Shown here piece by piece: positions 16,590 through 29,683 of a DNA stretch of 64,000 nt. The position numbers and the translations under genes are program-made. This stretch comes from Mastacembelus armatus (taxonomy: Eukaryota; Chordata; Actinopteri; Synbranchiformes; Mastacembelidae). Where the stretch lies: positions 16,262,193 through 16,326,192 of the forward strand of contig NC_046650.1 of the NCBI RefSeq assembly GCF_900324485.2. Direction: 5' to 3'. Position 1 is the first letter of the stretch. Each line of letters starts with the position of its first letter. The notes below the pieces were generated by a model. That model made no database searches. It was not told where the DNA came from and worked only from the letters and a program-made list of their open reading frames with translations.

Positions 16590-16830
16590 GCTCCTGTTTC
16601 TGTTACCAGGCAACGCATCTCTCTTCCGCCCCACCGGAAGATGACGCACAGCCGTTACTGTCGGATCCGATCACCGGCTGATCATCTGCCTCATCGATCA
16701 CATCGATCCGGTAATCCGTCCGCGGAGGCCGGAGGCTTCTGGCCGAAGCAGCCGCCCGTGTTTGTGCTCCGGTTCCCCCGCGGTTACGCGCCCGCGTCAC
16801 CGGGAGGAGTCTGGACCCCCCCTTGCCCTC
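16590..16830 (-). promoter_or_regulatory. CpG-rich block, probable tmem184c promoter
   Basis: A short CG-rich island stands out from AT-rich surroundings about 1.0-1.2 kb upstream of the tmem184c ATG. Its frames are shadows of CG richness. A non-coding first exon may start here; no TATA box was noted. Confidence 0.45.
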
Positions 16831-17210
16831 CCCCTAGCCCAATTAGTCACGTGTTCGCTTTTATTTCTAAATTTAATTATCTTAATGTGATCCACATCAA
16901 TATCTTTTGATTGATTAGATGTTTCTTGTTTTATGAATGAGTTTGTATTGGGCTAAATATTCTGTTCCCAACTTAAAGGACTGTTTCACTCAAAACATGC
17001 AAATCAAGTAAAAGTACAAATAAAACAGCACAGAAACATTAAGATCCAGAATATAAGAACATTATTACACATGCAGATGATTTGTCATTGGGTTCTCAAA
17101 CAAAACTTCAGCATAACGTTCAACAAACAACAAATAAAATGTATATAGGCCTACATGATAGAGTACTCCAAACACATCAGATAATATCATAATATAAATA
17201 AACAACATAA

Positions 17211-17214
<4 letters not shown>

Positions 17215-17254
<40 letters not shown>
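17215..17254. repeat. (TA)n microsatellite
   Basis: About twenty uninterrupted AT/TA pairs in the tmem184c-ednra intergenic DNA. Confidence 0.95.
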
Positions 17255-17257
<3 letters not shown>

Positions 17258-18085
17258 GAAAGAGTCTCTTATTGTCACAACCATTACACAAAACCATCAA
17301 AGTGACAAAGTGAATATTTACTGGAATATCAGCTGCTCTGTCATAACATCAGACTCTTGTCTTCATGTGTGTGTTTGACCTGATTTTAAGTATTGGGAAA
17401 TTAATCAAAGCAGACATTTAACACACACACACATGCAAAACAGATCTCAGAGCTGTGAGTGTATGGCTCTATTTATTTATTTGGTGCTGTTTTATATTGT
17501 AATTAAAGTTTCAGCCACTAGGGGATGCTAGTGTGTTTTTAGACTTAGGGAGCAGCAACAAAGTCTTGACATGCAGGATAAAATATATTGATTAATGCAA
17601 TATAACACAAACAATTAATACATTATTTCAAACTGAACAATGACACAGTGTCACATTTACACAAATAAATACTCAGTTAGACTTTATAGCCAAAATTATG
17701 TGGACATATCTGTCTCTGTTGATTGGTTTTTAATATTTGTGGGAATCCATTTTATTTCCAATGAAGGAAAATCTTAATACTGGAAGTGTTTCAGTGCCCA
17801 CGTGTACAACGTCAGCTGGAAAAAACAAAATAGTTTTCTGGTTTGGTTTGGAGAAACACCTTGAACTGAGACTGAAGCCAGAAACAATCACAGAGCCAGA
17901 TGCCTTTGTGCTGACACTGATCACAAATACATGTTTTTCTGCCATATTGTGTTTGCACAGACTCTCAGTCTTCTGTTTCTGCCACTTGCTCAAACACAAT
18001 AAACCGACTGTCTGAGTGTCTGTGGTTCAGTCTGGACGTTGAGCTGCTGCTGGTTTGTTGCAGGTGATGACCCAGACTGTGTCTC

Positions 18086-21000
18086 TCAGTGTTCAGTGTT
18101 TTTGTATTGCAGACTCGTCCCATGATGGAGCGGCATCATACTGTTAGAGAGAGAGCCAGAATAACACCAACAACACAGGCAGGACTGAAGGGGGAGAAAG
18201 AGACAGAGAGAGAGAGAGGGTGAGTTTGATTAAAGGGGTACTCCAGTGATTTAACACTATGTTTCTGTAAAGCTTGGACACTCAAAAGTGTCATATTAAT
18301 GAAAGACTGGGTGAAAATCAGGCTGAGACATCCTGAATTTAACATCTGGGTCTGGAAAAAGAGAAGCTCCGTAGTTCCACGACTCATAATGCCAAATATA
18401 GACAATTAAAATTAGACCACGAGAAACTCGTCATCGAATAAGAGGCTCACACACGGTATTTCCACTTTGGGAGTTTTATTCATTAACACCATTTGAGACT
18501 AGTTCTGAGGATGCTGCCATACTCTGAGACGTCAGAGCTGCTCTGCAAGATTTTGGATTTTGGAGCAGAACATTATTCCCCAGTATATCGAGCTCTACAC
18601 CCACAGGATCCTACACTTCCCATAATTCAGTGTGATAGCAGCTGCCACACCTCTGTGCCGTCCTCTCTGGACTCACAGGAGACATCATACGACTGTTTTC
18701 GGAGCAGCAGCGTTAAAACTGACCTGCATGTGTAAATTCAGTGGAGTGCCCCTTTAAACCAACACGTCCCCGCTCACTTCCCATAAGTCTGTTATCAGAG
18801 GTCATGACCTTTCTATGTTTAGACGTCTCAGCTCAGCTGATCTCTCTCTCTCTCTCTGTGTCTCACTCGTGAAGCTGATCTGTGTCACGCGCCCTCTGAC
18901 CCCGTGACCTCGTTGTGAGGTCACTCAGGTGTTTCAGCGTCGTCAGAACACACACTCAAACCACAGAGGAGGTGTTTGCTTTTACCTTGAAGCAGTTTTT
19001 GAACTTCTTGGAGATGAAGTAGAGGATTATGGGATTGATGCAGGAGTTGATGGTTGCCATGTTTAAGCTAACGTAGTCAAGCACCAGCAAGAAACTGCAA
19101 CCACAGAAGAAGACGACGAGAATAATAAGTACAATCACAAAAAAAACTAGAAGAGAGGCAGAAAATACAACATCAAAACTGCAAGAAGTACTACACCTAC
19201 TTTAAGAACTCGCAGCGCTCTGCATCGTGTGATTTGTAGATGGTCCGTTTCAGGAGGCGACTCAGATGAAGAGGAAACCAGCACAGAGCGAAGATCAGCA
19301 CCAGGCAGAAGACAGCTTTAGCTACTTCTCGACGCTGTGGAGGGAAATTAGCCTGAGAAGCTTGTGTGTGTGTGTTACCTTTGAAATTACAGTCCTCGTA
19401 CGTCTGTGTGTGTACCTGTTTAAGGTGTTCGCTCAGTGAGATCCTCAGACTTCCTTTTTCATGCCTGAGCATCTCGCAGGTCATCAGGCCGTAGAAAACA
19501 GCCGAACAGGCCAGAGGAACGCAGAAGTAGAAGCCAAATAACCACCAGTCCTTCGCATCCCGGTAGAACTGGAACACACAGAGACACAGACCTTTAGAAA
19601 ACTAAAACCTGTTTGCAGCGGTCCTCTAGGTTTTTAGGCCACAGTATGGTCTATTTTGGCTTTAGTACTACTAGTAATGTTTAAATTCCAATGAAATACT
19701 TTCAGACTGGGATATTATGTTGCGTATTTACTGGCTGCATGTTGAAATACTGAGTTCAGCCTGAGCTGAGTTTGTTTATTCCAGTCACGACTTGAAGCCA
19801 TAAACAGGAAATAATGTCTGCGCTAAAGAGACCTCGCCCTGAAACACATCATGGAAATGACCAAAGCGGTCGGTAATCTTCCCCACAGAGACCACTCATC
19901 ACCCTCCCACTGCACTCCAGCCTTCACCTGCAAACTGGTTCTAGTCAGATCATAAACTGATTACATCCAACTTGTAGAGTTTGTTGACAGTGGAATTCAG
20001 TTTTAGACCATGAACTGTGGTGCTGGATCATAATGTGCATCTGACAGCAAAGGACTATTATAAACTGATGAGGATGTGACTGTATACACAGTGATAGTTT
20101 AATCATCTTCCATAGTCACGTGTTAGATTAAGTTTATAAAGATGTGTTTGAAATGTGTCATTCCAGTATTAAAAAGTGGATTTAATACTCTGCAGAGTTT
20201 CCGTGTGCTGTAGGTCTGGATCTACCTGGACTTTACAAGTGTAGGGAAGGTTTACAGTAGCTGCATCTAAACATCTTCCAGCATAAACACACATTTTGTG
20301 CACTGCTCACATGCAAACATGCACAGCTTGGGCTGTAAACACACACACTCACAGTCATGAAAGGCGTCTTGGGGTGCAGCATGCAGGTCGACATGGTGAC
20401 GTTCTTGTAGTCGAAGGTGACCACGTCGAAGCCGACGGCCTCCGGCACAGCCAGCACCACAGACAGCACCCAGATCACCACGATCTCCACCACCGTTACC
20501 ATGGGAACACCTGTACCCTGCACGCGTGACCAGGACACCACCGCACGATACCTGAGTACCAGGTGTTAGGAATCAAAGATTGTCTGTATCATGTATTGTC
20601 ATGATGTAAGGCCTCTTCTATTGCAGCTGTAGATCAACTAACAACTTTATGTCTGTGAGGGTGCCAATTATAAATGTGTGTGTGTGATACCTGTCCACGC
20701 TCAGGACACACAGGTTGAGGACGGTGATGCCGACCGAGGCTTTCTGCAGGAAGGGAAACAGCTTACAGAGGAACAGGCCGAAGTCGCTGTCGGCAAATGG
20801 CCACCGACCTGCCAGGAGCTGCAGAAAACATCAGCGTCAGTGAGTGAAAGTACATTTATTTGAAGTGTTCGCACTTTATGCAGCTTTACCAGTCTAGTCC
20901 ATTACCTTTACCTTTACCTTTACCTTTACCTTTAGTAAAACACTGACAGGAATCATTTTGCCACTTTTATTTGAGATACTTTAAGTACATTTTGCTGATA

Positions 21001-22089
21001 ATACTTTTGTAAAGTATTAAATCCAGGACTTGTACTGAAGTATTTTCACAGTGTGTTTTTGGCCCTGAGTACTTCTTCGACCTCTTGTTATCTCAGTCAA
21101 TGGGATATTTTAAAGCTGTTATCAGTTTAACACTCAGCCTTTTGACTGCAACACCCCCCCCCCCCCCCCACACACACACACACACGCAGATACCAAACAT
21201 ACATGTTGTGTATTTCTGCTTCTGTAAACTCTACAACCCAGTGACAATGATCAACACTTTTCAATGCTGAAAAAATTTAATTCATTAAATATAAATAACA
21301 AAAGAAATTAGATGTTGTGGTCCCACATTATCAGTTGTTGTACAGACCATAGTTACAGGTCAGTATGGGCCTGCTCCACCTACTAGTAGGTACTCTTAGG
21401 AACATACTAGTAGTCCCTACTGAGGCGATAAGGGGCCACTGAAGGGTGTGACAACATCTGGCAGGTTGAGAATCTAACTAAGAACAAACAAATACATAGT
21501 TAATAAAGATAAACACCATAGTAAAGTACTGCACCTTGTAGACGTTGATGGGAATGTCAATGGCGATGTAGATCAGGTCTCCCAGGGCCAGGCTGGCTAT
21601 GAGAGCGTTGGGCCCATTTCTCATGCTTTTATTTTGGTGGATAATCCTCAGCAGGGTAGCATTTCCAATGATGCCCACAGCAAAGATCACACAGGACAGC
21701 ACAGTGTTGATGTATTTAAAAGCTGTTTTTATGGATGTGGCCTGCAGGCAGGCAGGGGGTAGTACCGGGTACATTTGGACCACCTGAGAGGAGTTGGAGG
21801 AAGGTGAGTGAGAAGAAGGCTTTTTTTGGTGCTTGTGTTTCAGCTTCAGAGTCTTTTCTAGTCCAGATTCCACAGAGGAAATGGGTTTATTCACAGTCTC
21901 TTGTCCCAGATGTGTCTCCTCGTCTGAGGTTTGGCTGTGATGGTCCACTCCAGGTCCTACAGGTGGGTTGGTGGCATCAAAGTCTGGCAGGTCCGACATC
22001 ATCAGATCTGATGAGAAGTTACTATGGCAGCCAGCCACAGCAGCAAACACCAAACACCCAAAAACCAGCAGCAGCTGCATGGTCGACAT
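18086..22089 (-). CDS. ednra: Endothelin receptor type A
   Basis: A class A GPCR for endothelins, acting through Gq at the plasma membrane in vascular and neural-crest (jaw) signalling. Coding exons: 21535-22089, 20691-20818, 20353-20551, 19416-19568, 19201-19334, 18986-19094, 18086-18184, giving 458 residues in phase. Diagnostic stretches are [83 protein letters not shown] and [19 protein letters not shown]. The tail SCLCCWC is a likely palmitoylation cluster, and [10 protein letters not shown] resembles human EDNRA NGTSIQWKN, favouring A over B. The extracellular N-terminus (about 125 residues before TM1) is much longer than in human. CCATCCCCAG directly before the ATG suggests an upstream 5' UTR exon. 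I cannot tell which teleost paralogue (a or b) this is. Confidence 0.95.
18230..18757. mobile_element. TTAA-flanked MITE in last ednra intron
   Basis: The ends are inverted copies: TTAAAGGGGTACTCCAGTGA at left, and TTAAAGGGGCACTCCACTGA read from the right end. Both ends carry TTAA, the target of piggyBac- and Kolobok-type transposases. It is about 528 bp long with no transposase frame. It lies inside the intron before the final ednra exon. Confidence 0.75.
20903..20937. repeat. Hexamer (CCTTTA)n array in ednra intron
   Basis: About five to six copies of TACCTT/CCTTTA lie in the intron between the first two ednra coding exons, next to a copy of the AAGTACTT-type repeat (20960-21065). Confidence 0.85.
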
Positions 22090-25000
22090 CCTGGGGATGG
22101 AGAGAACCTGGGAAACCAGTCTGGGTCCCAATCTTGAGCTATTTGCTGAATCCACTGATCCAAGACCAAAAACCACCCCAGAGCCTGGAGCCAACCCAAT
22201 TCTTCAATTGATTCTAAGTCTGGATCTGATGTTGGAACCTGAACCTTTGGAACTTTTACACTTCCTGCAGCTTCAGAACTGGTTCTGGAACCTGGTTTGG
22301 AACCTTCTTACTACAGAATGTTTTCCAGAACCGGTTCAAGAAGCTGCTATAATTGTAGAAAGATTTCAGAAACACCACTGCAGCGTTGGAGTGAGTTCTA
22401 CACACTGTAGGAGTCGTCAAATGTGAGTGCAGACCAGCAGAATGAAGAAAAAGCTGTTTTGGGTTCCCAGATTAATTTGGTGATTCTGGAGTCTGGAAGA
22501 GAGACTCTGGAGAACAAAAAGAAAACAAAACAAGTGGTTTATTACAAGTGATGATTTTGCATATTTAGTGAAATTTTTCTTCCTAACCTGAAATAGTTTG
22601 TGGAGCTCAGTCTGTCGGGTCAGTACTTCCCAAAGTCTTTTCTGCACTCTGGACCCTGCCTGGCTCTTTACCTGCTAAATGCCCCATGTTGATTAGCCAG
22701 ATGCCAACGACAACTGGCTGAAACAATGAGCTGAAAGACCCTAAAACGCTGTGCAGTGTTTCCACACATATTTAATATACTGATCATAGCACCTTTAAAC
22801 AATAACATGAAATGTCCTTATAATAAAGTCTAAAGTGACTGTAGCTGGTGGATTTAACCTTAAACTGTTCATCTTAGAAAAACGACCTGTTTGATTATGG
22901 AGCATTAACAGCTACAGCCTGCAGCATCTACAGTAATAAAAATATAATGTCTAATATAAGCTGTAGGGGATTGAAGAAAAAAGAAACACAAAATATTAAA
23001 AAATTATTAACTTTAAAACTGGATTAAAATGAAGTCATTAACTTTTGTCCCTATGAAACTTTATTGTCCTGTAGTTTGAAAATATGAGATTAAAGCTTTT
23101 CGGATGTGCTGATTCCGATGATGTCTTTTTAAAAAACGATAAATGATACTATAAAACCTTCAGGTTGAGTCTGGATAAAAGACAAAAGGTTTATATCTCA
23201 CCTGTTTACTCCTTTAAAAGAAGAGAAGAAGAGTTTTCTCTGGGTAGTCGAGACAAAACTAACAAAGCTGAACTGATGGAGCTCAGTTTTTTACTCTGTC
23301 TCTCTCTCTCTCTCTCTCTGTCACTTTTCACTCCTCCTCCTTCTCCTCTGTTCCCGCTCCTCCCTCCAATATCCAGTTTATCTTCCATTATCAGTCTCAC
23401 ACTTCCTCGTCTTTCTTACCCTCGTTTCTTCTTCTGCCCTTTCCCCTGTTACTCGTAAACAGCAGAACATGAACGTTGACCACACACAGACACTGCACTG
23501 TTAACCCAGTTTTTCCACTTAAGAGTCTGTTAATAAACAGCGTTGTGGAAATTGAGGCAGTAAACTTTATTACTTTGTTTGAACAACAAATTTGACTTTA
23601 TTGGAGTGTTTGAGCGCAGTGATACCAGACTCCTCGCTCAGCTTGTTCACAGCTCTCAGTTCATCTCATTCAAAGATATTTCAACTAGGAATTTGTTTCA
23701 GTCAAACACGTCTATTCGCCCTTCAGCCTTCAACATGACATTTTTATATCTAAAGAGGTTTTTCCATAATGATTTGATTATTTTTCAAGGATTCGTCTTC
23801 TTTGGTTTCTGGCTGTGTCACAGAAAACATTCAGGTTTCAACATGTTTTCATTCGAGTGACAGAAACATCTTTTAACCTCTGATGACTAAAGGTCGATTT
23901 GGTGCTGCAGAAACAGTTGGAGCTGAATAAAAATGCTCACAAATATCAGGTTCATTAAAAAGCAGTAAGACACAGTTTAGTTTACTACACTCACAGCTGA
24001 TCAGGGCTAGGTGGCTAAATGTTTGCAGACTCTTCTCTTGTGGCCTCTTCAACAAAGGTTTTAGTGTGACTTTGTTGGCAATAGCTTCTTATTGACACAT
24101 CCATCAGTTATCACTGGCCTTAATGTTAAGAATCCACTTTCCTTTTATCTGTGTTGTGGTTGGAACCAACTGCTGAGGGAAATATCTGCTGGAAGTTGTT
24201 CACCTGCCGATGTCTGGTGTTGTCTGTGCTGTCAGTGCTGATCCTGTAGTGTCAGTCGATGCTCTGACGGCGCTGAGTGAACCAGTAAGCTGAAGGTTTA
24301 CTTCATAACTGTGAGGTTTTAATGCTTCCCGTGGTCATTTCCCTTGTTATTGTAGGAATATACACAACATCTGAAGTGTCTTTCTTTGCCTCACATTGAA
24401 AACCTACAAGCTTGTTTTTCCCTCCTGGACCATTTTTGAACTTTGGAAACTACTGCTTGTTGAACTATGGAGAGTTCATCTCCAAGATACTTGTTTATTT
24501 ACTTGTTTTGTTTTCTTCACTGATCCTGGAGCTTTCTCACCACTGTCCATGGTCGGCTTCTCTGCCGGGATTTGAACATCTGGCAGTGACACGCAGTCTG
24601 TGTTATTGCTGAGCGGGACAGTTGTAGTGCATGTTGTGTTTAGACATCTGTAACACATGTGTTAGTCTAAACAAAACATTCAGATGTTCCTATCTCTCCA
24701 GATGAAAAGCTAACCTCTGACTGCAGTGCAGCTCAAGTCCTTCTAATCTTTGACCACAGAAACTGAGATTCACCCAGTGTCCGAGCTAAATTTGTTTTAC
24801 AAAGAAGTCTGTGTTATCTGAGTCACTGAGTGCTGTGGCGACATGTGGCCATCTGTGTGTGTGTGTGTGTGTGTGTGTCCTTGATGTGTGTGTTTATTGC
24901 AGAGAGATAGAGACGAAGGCTCTACGTGACTTCAACCATGCAGCCACATAATGGGATCTCTCTATAACTGTGAGGACATTTGCTGATACGGTTCATCACC

Positions 25001-25960
25001 AAGCCTCTTAGAGTAGCTCAAACATTATTATTGTCTATTGTCTAGATTACTGGGTAAAGTACTTCAAATTTGAAGTACATAAGGTAGTTAATGTCAGCTG
25101 GGCAGCAGTATCTAAAGTACTTCAAATTAGAAGTATATAAGGTAGTTAACATCAGCTCCACCTTTACCAGCTGCAACATTAAAGTGATCAACACAATAAT
25201 CATCAATAATTAGAATCCAATAATATCAGATCCATTCATGTGAAATGGGCCATTCTGCACAATGAGTACTTTTACTTTGGATACTTCAAGTACTACTGGA
25301 TGATGGTACTTTTGGACCTTTACTGCAGTAACATTTGCAAATGTTTTCATGTTTAAGACTCTGCATTGCTTCTTCACTTTTATGTGGCCAAACTGTATTA
25401 AGTCTTGTTTTATTTGACTATTCTCTGATTTCATTTGTTAAAGGCTTTTATTTTGAAGTAGAAGCACATTTATACAGACCACCAGCCATGTGTACATCAG
25501 GTTTTGTTATTAGTTTCCACTGTGGGAAGTGTTGCGATAAAAACATCTTTTAATTCTCATTTTTCTTTAGAAGTAATGTTGGTTAATGAAGAAATTAGAG
25601 TTACAGTTAATTAGAACAAGAAGAACAAACAGGCCAAATCCAAAGAGTCTCATTTCACAGCAAATCAAACCCAGACAGAGAGGAAGAGCGTCTGTGTCTC
25701 AGCTGCCGCTGATTTCCACCCTCAACATGAAACTTTATTAGAAGCTCTGCGACTCTTTGAAGAGAAGAAATGAACAGTCATGAAGTTTCCATCCCAGCTG
25801 AAACAAATTATATATCTCATGCGATATTATTATTATTATTAATAATAATATTATCATTATACTTTAAATGCACTTTCCTTATAATAATCTGGATTTTTTT
25901 AAGGTAGAGCTTTTACTGATACTGGTTTTTAAGTTTCTCCCATTGAGGACCAGTTTCTAA
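22090..25960. other. Intergenic stretch between ednra and ttc29 (divergent promoters)
   Basis: ednra and ttc29 point away from each other here. Non-coding 5' exons and enhancers of ednra would be expected, but I can define none. Seen: (GT)n near 24858-24878, an AAGTACTT-type repeat at 25255-25330, a duplicated block of roughly 60 bp at 25050-25165, and an ATT/AAT triplet stretch at 25827-25860. POU4F2, which lies near TTC29 in human, was looked for and not seen. Confidence 0.5.
25050..25165. repeat. Tandem duplication of a roughly 60-bp unit
   Basis: Two adjacent copies share GTACTTCAAATT, AGAAGTA or TGAAGTA, and ATAAGGTAGTTAA, followed by GTCAGCT or ATCAGCT. They differ by several substitutions. 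Confidence 0.75.
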
Positions 25961-26021
25961 ACGGAACCAGGTCGCGGGGCTGTGTGCGCAGCAGAGCCTG
26001 TCGGAATGCGGCCCGTCCTGC

Positions 26022-26035
26022 GTCACCATGGTGAC
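26022..26035. promoter_or_regulatory. RFX X-box-like palindrome in ttc29 promoter
   Basis: GTCACCATGGTGAC is a perfect 14-bp palindrome about 220 bp upstream of the ttc29 ATG, within a small CG-rich block (25970-26070). It fits the X-box form GTNRCC-N2-RGYAAC with one change. RFX factors drive axonemal genes through such sites, and ttc29 is an axonemal gene. Function is inferred. Confidence 0.6.
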
Positions 26036-26256
26036 AGCGTAACTCGGCTGGAGGCAACGGCGGAAAAACAAGTCTGAGCTGCGGTAAATCTTTTGATAAT
26101 ATTTGTCATATACTGTTGTTTTTGTTTGATTCCGTCGTTAAACAAACGACAAAAGAAATCTTCACGTACTGTGGCCTTTTCTTATGAAAAATATTTGTCT
26201 GCAGGTGGTTTGTTTGTAAACAGGAAGTAGAAATCTGTGACAGCAGACAGGTGAGG

Positions 26257-27034
26257 ATGGCAGCACAGAGGCGCACAGCATTTTTTCTACCAGAGATAAA
26301 CAACAACAATAAAGGAAGGAGGAAGAGTACTCTGCACAGGTACAGTACTACTGCAGTACTCAGAGCCTTTAGTAACAGATACAGTACTGCTGCAGTACTC
26401 AGAGCCTTTAGTAACAGATACGGTACTACTGCAGTACTCAGAGCTTTTAGTAACAGATACAATACTACTGCAGTACTCAGAGCCTTTACTAACAGATACG
26501 GTACTAATGCAGTACTCAGAGCTTTTAGTAACAGATACAATACTACTCAAGTACTCAGAGCCTTTAGTAACAAATATAGTACTGCTGCAGCACTTAGATT
26601 CTTCAGTAACAGGTACAGTACTGCTGCAGTACTCAGAGCCTTTCATAACAGATACAGTACTACTCAAGTACTCAGAGCCTTCAGTAACAGGTACAGTACT
26701 ACTCCAGTACTCAGAGCCTTCAGTAACAGATACAGTACTACTCCAGTACTCAGAGCCTTCAGTAACAGGTACAGTACTGCTGCAGTACTCAGAGCCTTCA
26801 GTAGCAGGTACAGTACTACTGCAGTACTCAGAGCCCTTAGTAACATTGGGCACAGACTGTGGTTTTTGCGTCCAGGCTGTAGACTGGGGACTGGGCTTTA
26901 TAGGCTCATTGTTTGTTTAACTAAGCAGTATCTGCAGTCAGGAGTCTCACACAGTAAAAACATTACTTAAAAGCTGTCAAGGACAGTACTTATACTATTA
27001 CTACTAGTACCGTGTCTGTGTGTGTGGGCGTGTG

Positions 27035-27074
<40 letters not shown>

Positions 27075-29652
27075 GTCTGCAGGCTGAAGGACTCTCTCCA
27101 AACTGGATCTATACCAGATAAATCAGCTCAGACCTTCTCCAGAAAGGAAATTGCACTGTGAGTTCAGTCTCCATGGTAACCAGGTGGATTTGGAAGTTTT
27201 AAATGATCTTTTTTTTTTTTTAGATTTCTCATAGTTCAGTTAACTTTTTTAACCTGAAAATCTAACAATCAAATCCAGTCAATGTATTGTAATAAAGGTG
27301 GACTATGCTCAAAATGATGACAGTTGTTAAATGGTCACTGTTCTGTATTTAGTATGTTTTTCAGTTTGACTCTGTCTCCAGGTTGAGGAACAGCCTGAAG
27401 CAGAACATCTGTGTGGAGATGCTTCAAGAAGGCTACCACAGGTCTGTCTGTTGACTCTGCTCCCTGCACTTTAACTGCATTACATCTAAACACTGGCTGT
27501 TTTTGCTGCTGTCATGTGAACATGGAGTTTTTCTCTGTGTACATTTACATGAACACAGAGAAAAGATTCTTAGTTTTGTTCCTTTAAAACACTGAAACAC
27601 ACAGCTGCCTCTGTCTCTGTGTTTCTATGTGTCTGTATCTCCGTCTTTTAGGTCATTCTCAGAGCTTTTCTTTCTGCTGCACTCTGACCAGGATCGCAGA
27701 GCAGCAGCTGAACCAGGTTCAGCTCTCAGGCTCCAGACTCCACTGGAGGAGCAACAGGGCAAACTGGAGACCATGAGGCTGCACCTGAGCCAGGCCGAGC
27801 AGGCTGAAAGGATTGGTATGACCTAAGATGTCTACCTGTAAATCTAGGGATTTCTGAAGGGGGAGTTCTGTTATACACCATACAAGATAGAACAGGATTC
27901 ACAGGGTTTCCCTCACACGGTTTCCTCTTTGTATGCAGGTTCTTGGTCAGTGGTGTGTGAGCAGCGTCTGATTTTGGGTCAGTACTTCTCAGCTCCAGAA
28001 GATCTGTGGCTCAGTTTTCACTTCTACCACAGCTGTGCAGACAGAGAGGAAGGAGGCTGCTGTAGACCTGCTGTGGAGGCCCGGGCCTGCTTGGCTGACC
28101 TGTACCTGCAGCAAGGTACACATACGGGCATACATGTTGCATGACAAATAAAGTAAAAAATGCTAAATGTTTTTCATCACGACCTATTTCACAACCCTCT
28201 CATCTCAATAGCTACAGCAAAATGACAATAAAACAAGATTATTAAAGGTGAAACAATGTCGAGTGAAGCTACATCAGACAGATCTCTGTCTCCTCGAACC
28301 TGCAGGAGATCTGGAGCAGGCGAGGCAGAAGGCGGAGCTATGCTTCAATCAGGTAGATGATGGCGCCTGGCAGGACTCGGACGGTTGGTCCCTGAGGGTT
28401 CGGGTCCGTCACACACTGTGGAGGATCTACAGCCGGCTATCTGATGCTCCACTGGCTGCTGGGGACTACAACGAGGCCCTGGAGCTGCTGCATAAGGGCT
28501 ACAGCATGGCTGCTGAGTGTAGGTGGAAATAATCTGTGTGTTTGTGTATGAGCGTATACTAAATCCACACAAGATGCTGAAAGATAGTAGGTGGTGTGTG
28601 TTAGAAGAGACTCTTAAATGCATAGCAACATGCTGACACCATGTGACTCTGAAGTGTCAACCTTTCATGAACTCTGTGAAACAGCCTCTGCTTTGTGTTG
28701 CTTTTCCCCGTCCTCCTTCATGAAGGTGATAATGTGCTGAATCAACTGTGCGATCGTTTTGGGTGAAGCAGTTTGTGATGCTGTTGAATTGTATTGTGTT
28801 GTGTTTACTCCAGCCTGTGAAGCTACTTGTGTGTGTTTCAGCTGAAGACAAGCAGATCGAAGGGGAGGCCAACTATCAGCTGGGACTGGCCTATCAGGCC
28901 TCAGGAGACCATGATGCAGCTAAAAAGGTTGCTCAGTGTGTGTGTGTGTATGTGTGTGTGGTGATGTTATTCCTTTATGAGTTTTTGAACAGATCAAAAC
29001 AAACAGTGTGTCCCCCCTCTCTCTCAGCCTGGGGCTCTGAGCCAGATGTAAAAACTCATAAATATGGATTTTGATTTATAACAAAGTACCTGTGTGTCTG
29101 TGTGTCCAGTTCTTCAGCACTTCCATGCAGATCTGTGGCACACGTCAGGATGCAGACGGACTGGGAAAAGCCTACAAGGCTATGGCAAAGTCTCTGGAGA
29201 GGTAAACACACACACTGAAGCTTTTGTCTGATATTTCTGTGATCTTTGTGTTTGTCATTATTCACATCTGGCTCCACAAACATTTCAACATGTATGAATC
29301 CGTCAGTGCCAGTTTCAGTCAGCTGGGGGCTTTTATTCTTTTCTCTGGAAGAGCTAAATCCTTCTACCTGTACTTCAGAGTACTTGGAATTAGGTCTAGG
29401 TTGGGTTTGTGATTAGGTTTTGGGATTTAGCTGTGATGAATACACTTAGGGGCTAAGGAATGCTTATCACTAGGTCCTCACAAGCATAGCAAAGCACAAG
29501 CAAACGTGTGTGTGTGTGTTTCAGTGAAGGAAACATCGATGGGACAGTCCGTTTACTGGAGGAGTTAACAGACATCTCTCGTAGCAATGGACTCCAGTAC
29601 AACCTGGTGGACGCCTGTTTGTGTCTGGGCAATATCTTCTTCACCATGGTAT

Positions 29653-29683
<31 letters not shown>

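Noticed and set aside
16603-16910. Small ORFs in the CpG block above tmem184c
   Set aside because: Arg/Pro/Ala-rich frames on both strands reflect CG content. No splice partner or family match.
18136-18735. Two ORFs in the last ednra intron
   Set aside because: They lie within the TTAA-flanked MITE and have no homology that I recognise.
26251-26970. 239-codon repeat protein (YSTTAVLRAFSNR repeats)
   Set aside because: Only the first 27 codons match ttc29. The exon 1 donor and the phase-matched next exon at 27083 show the array is most simply intronic.
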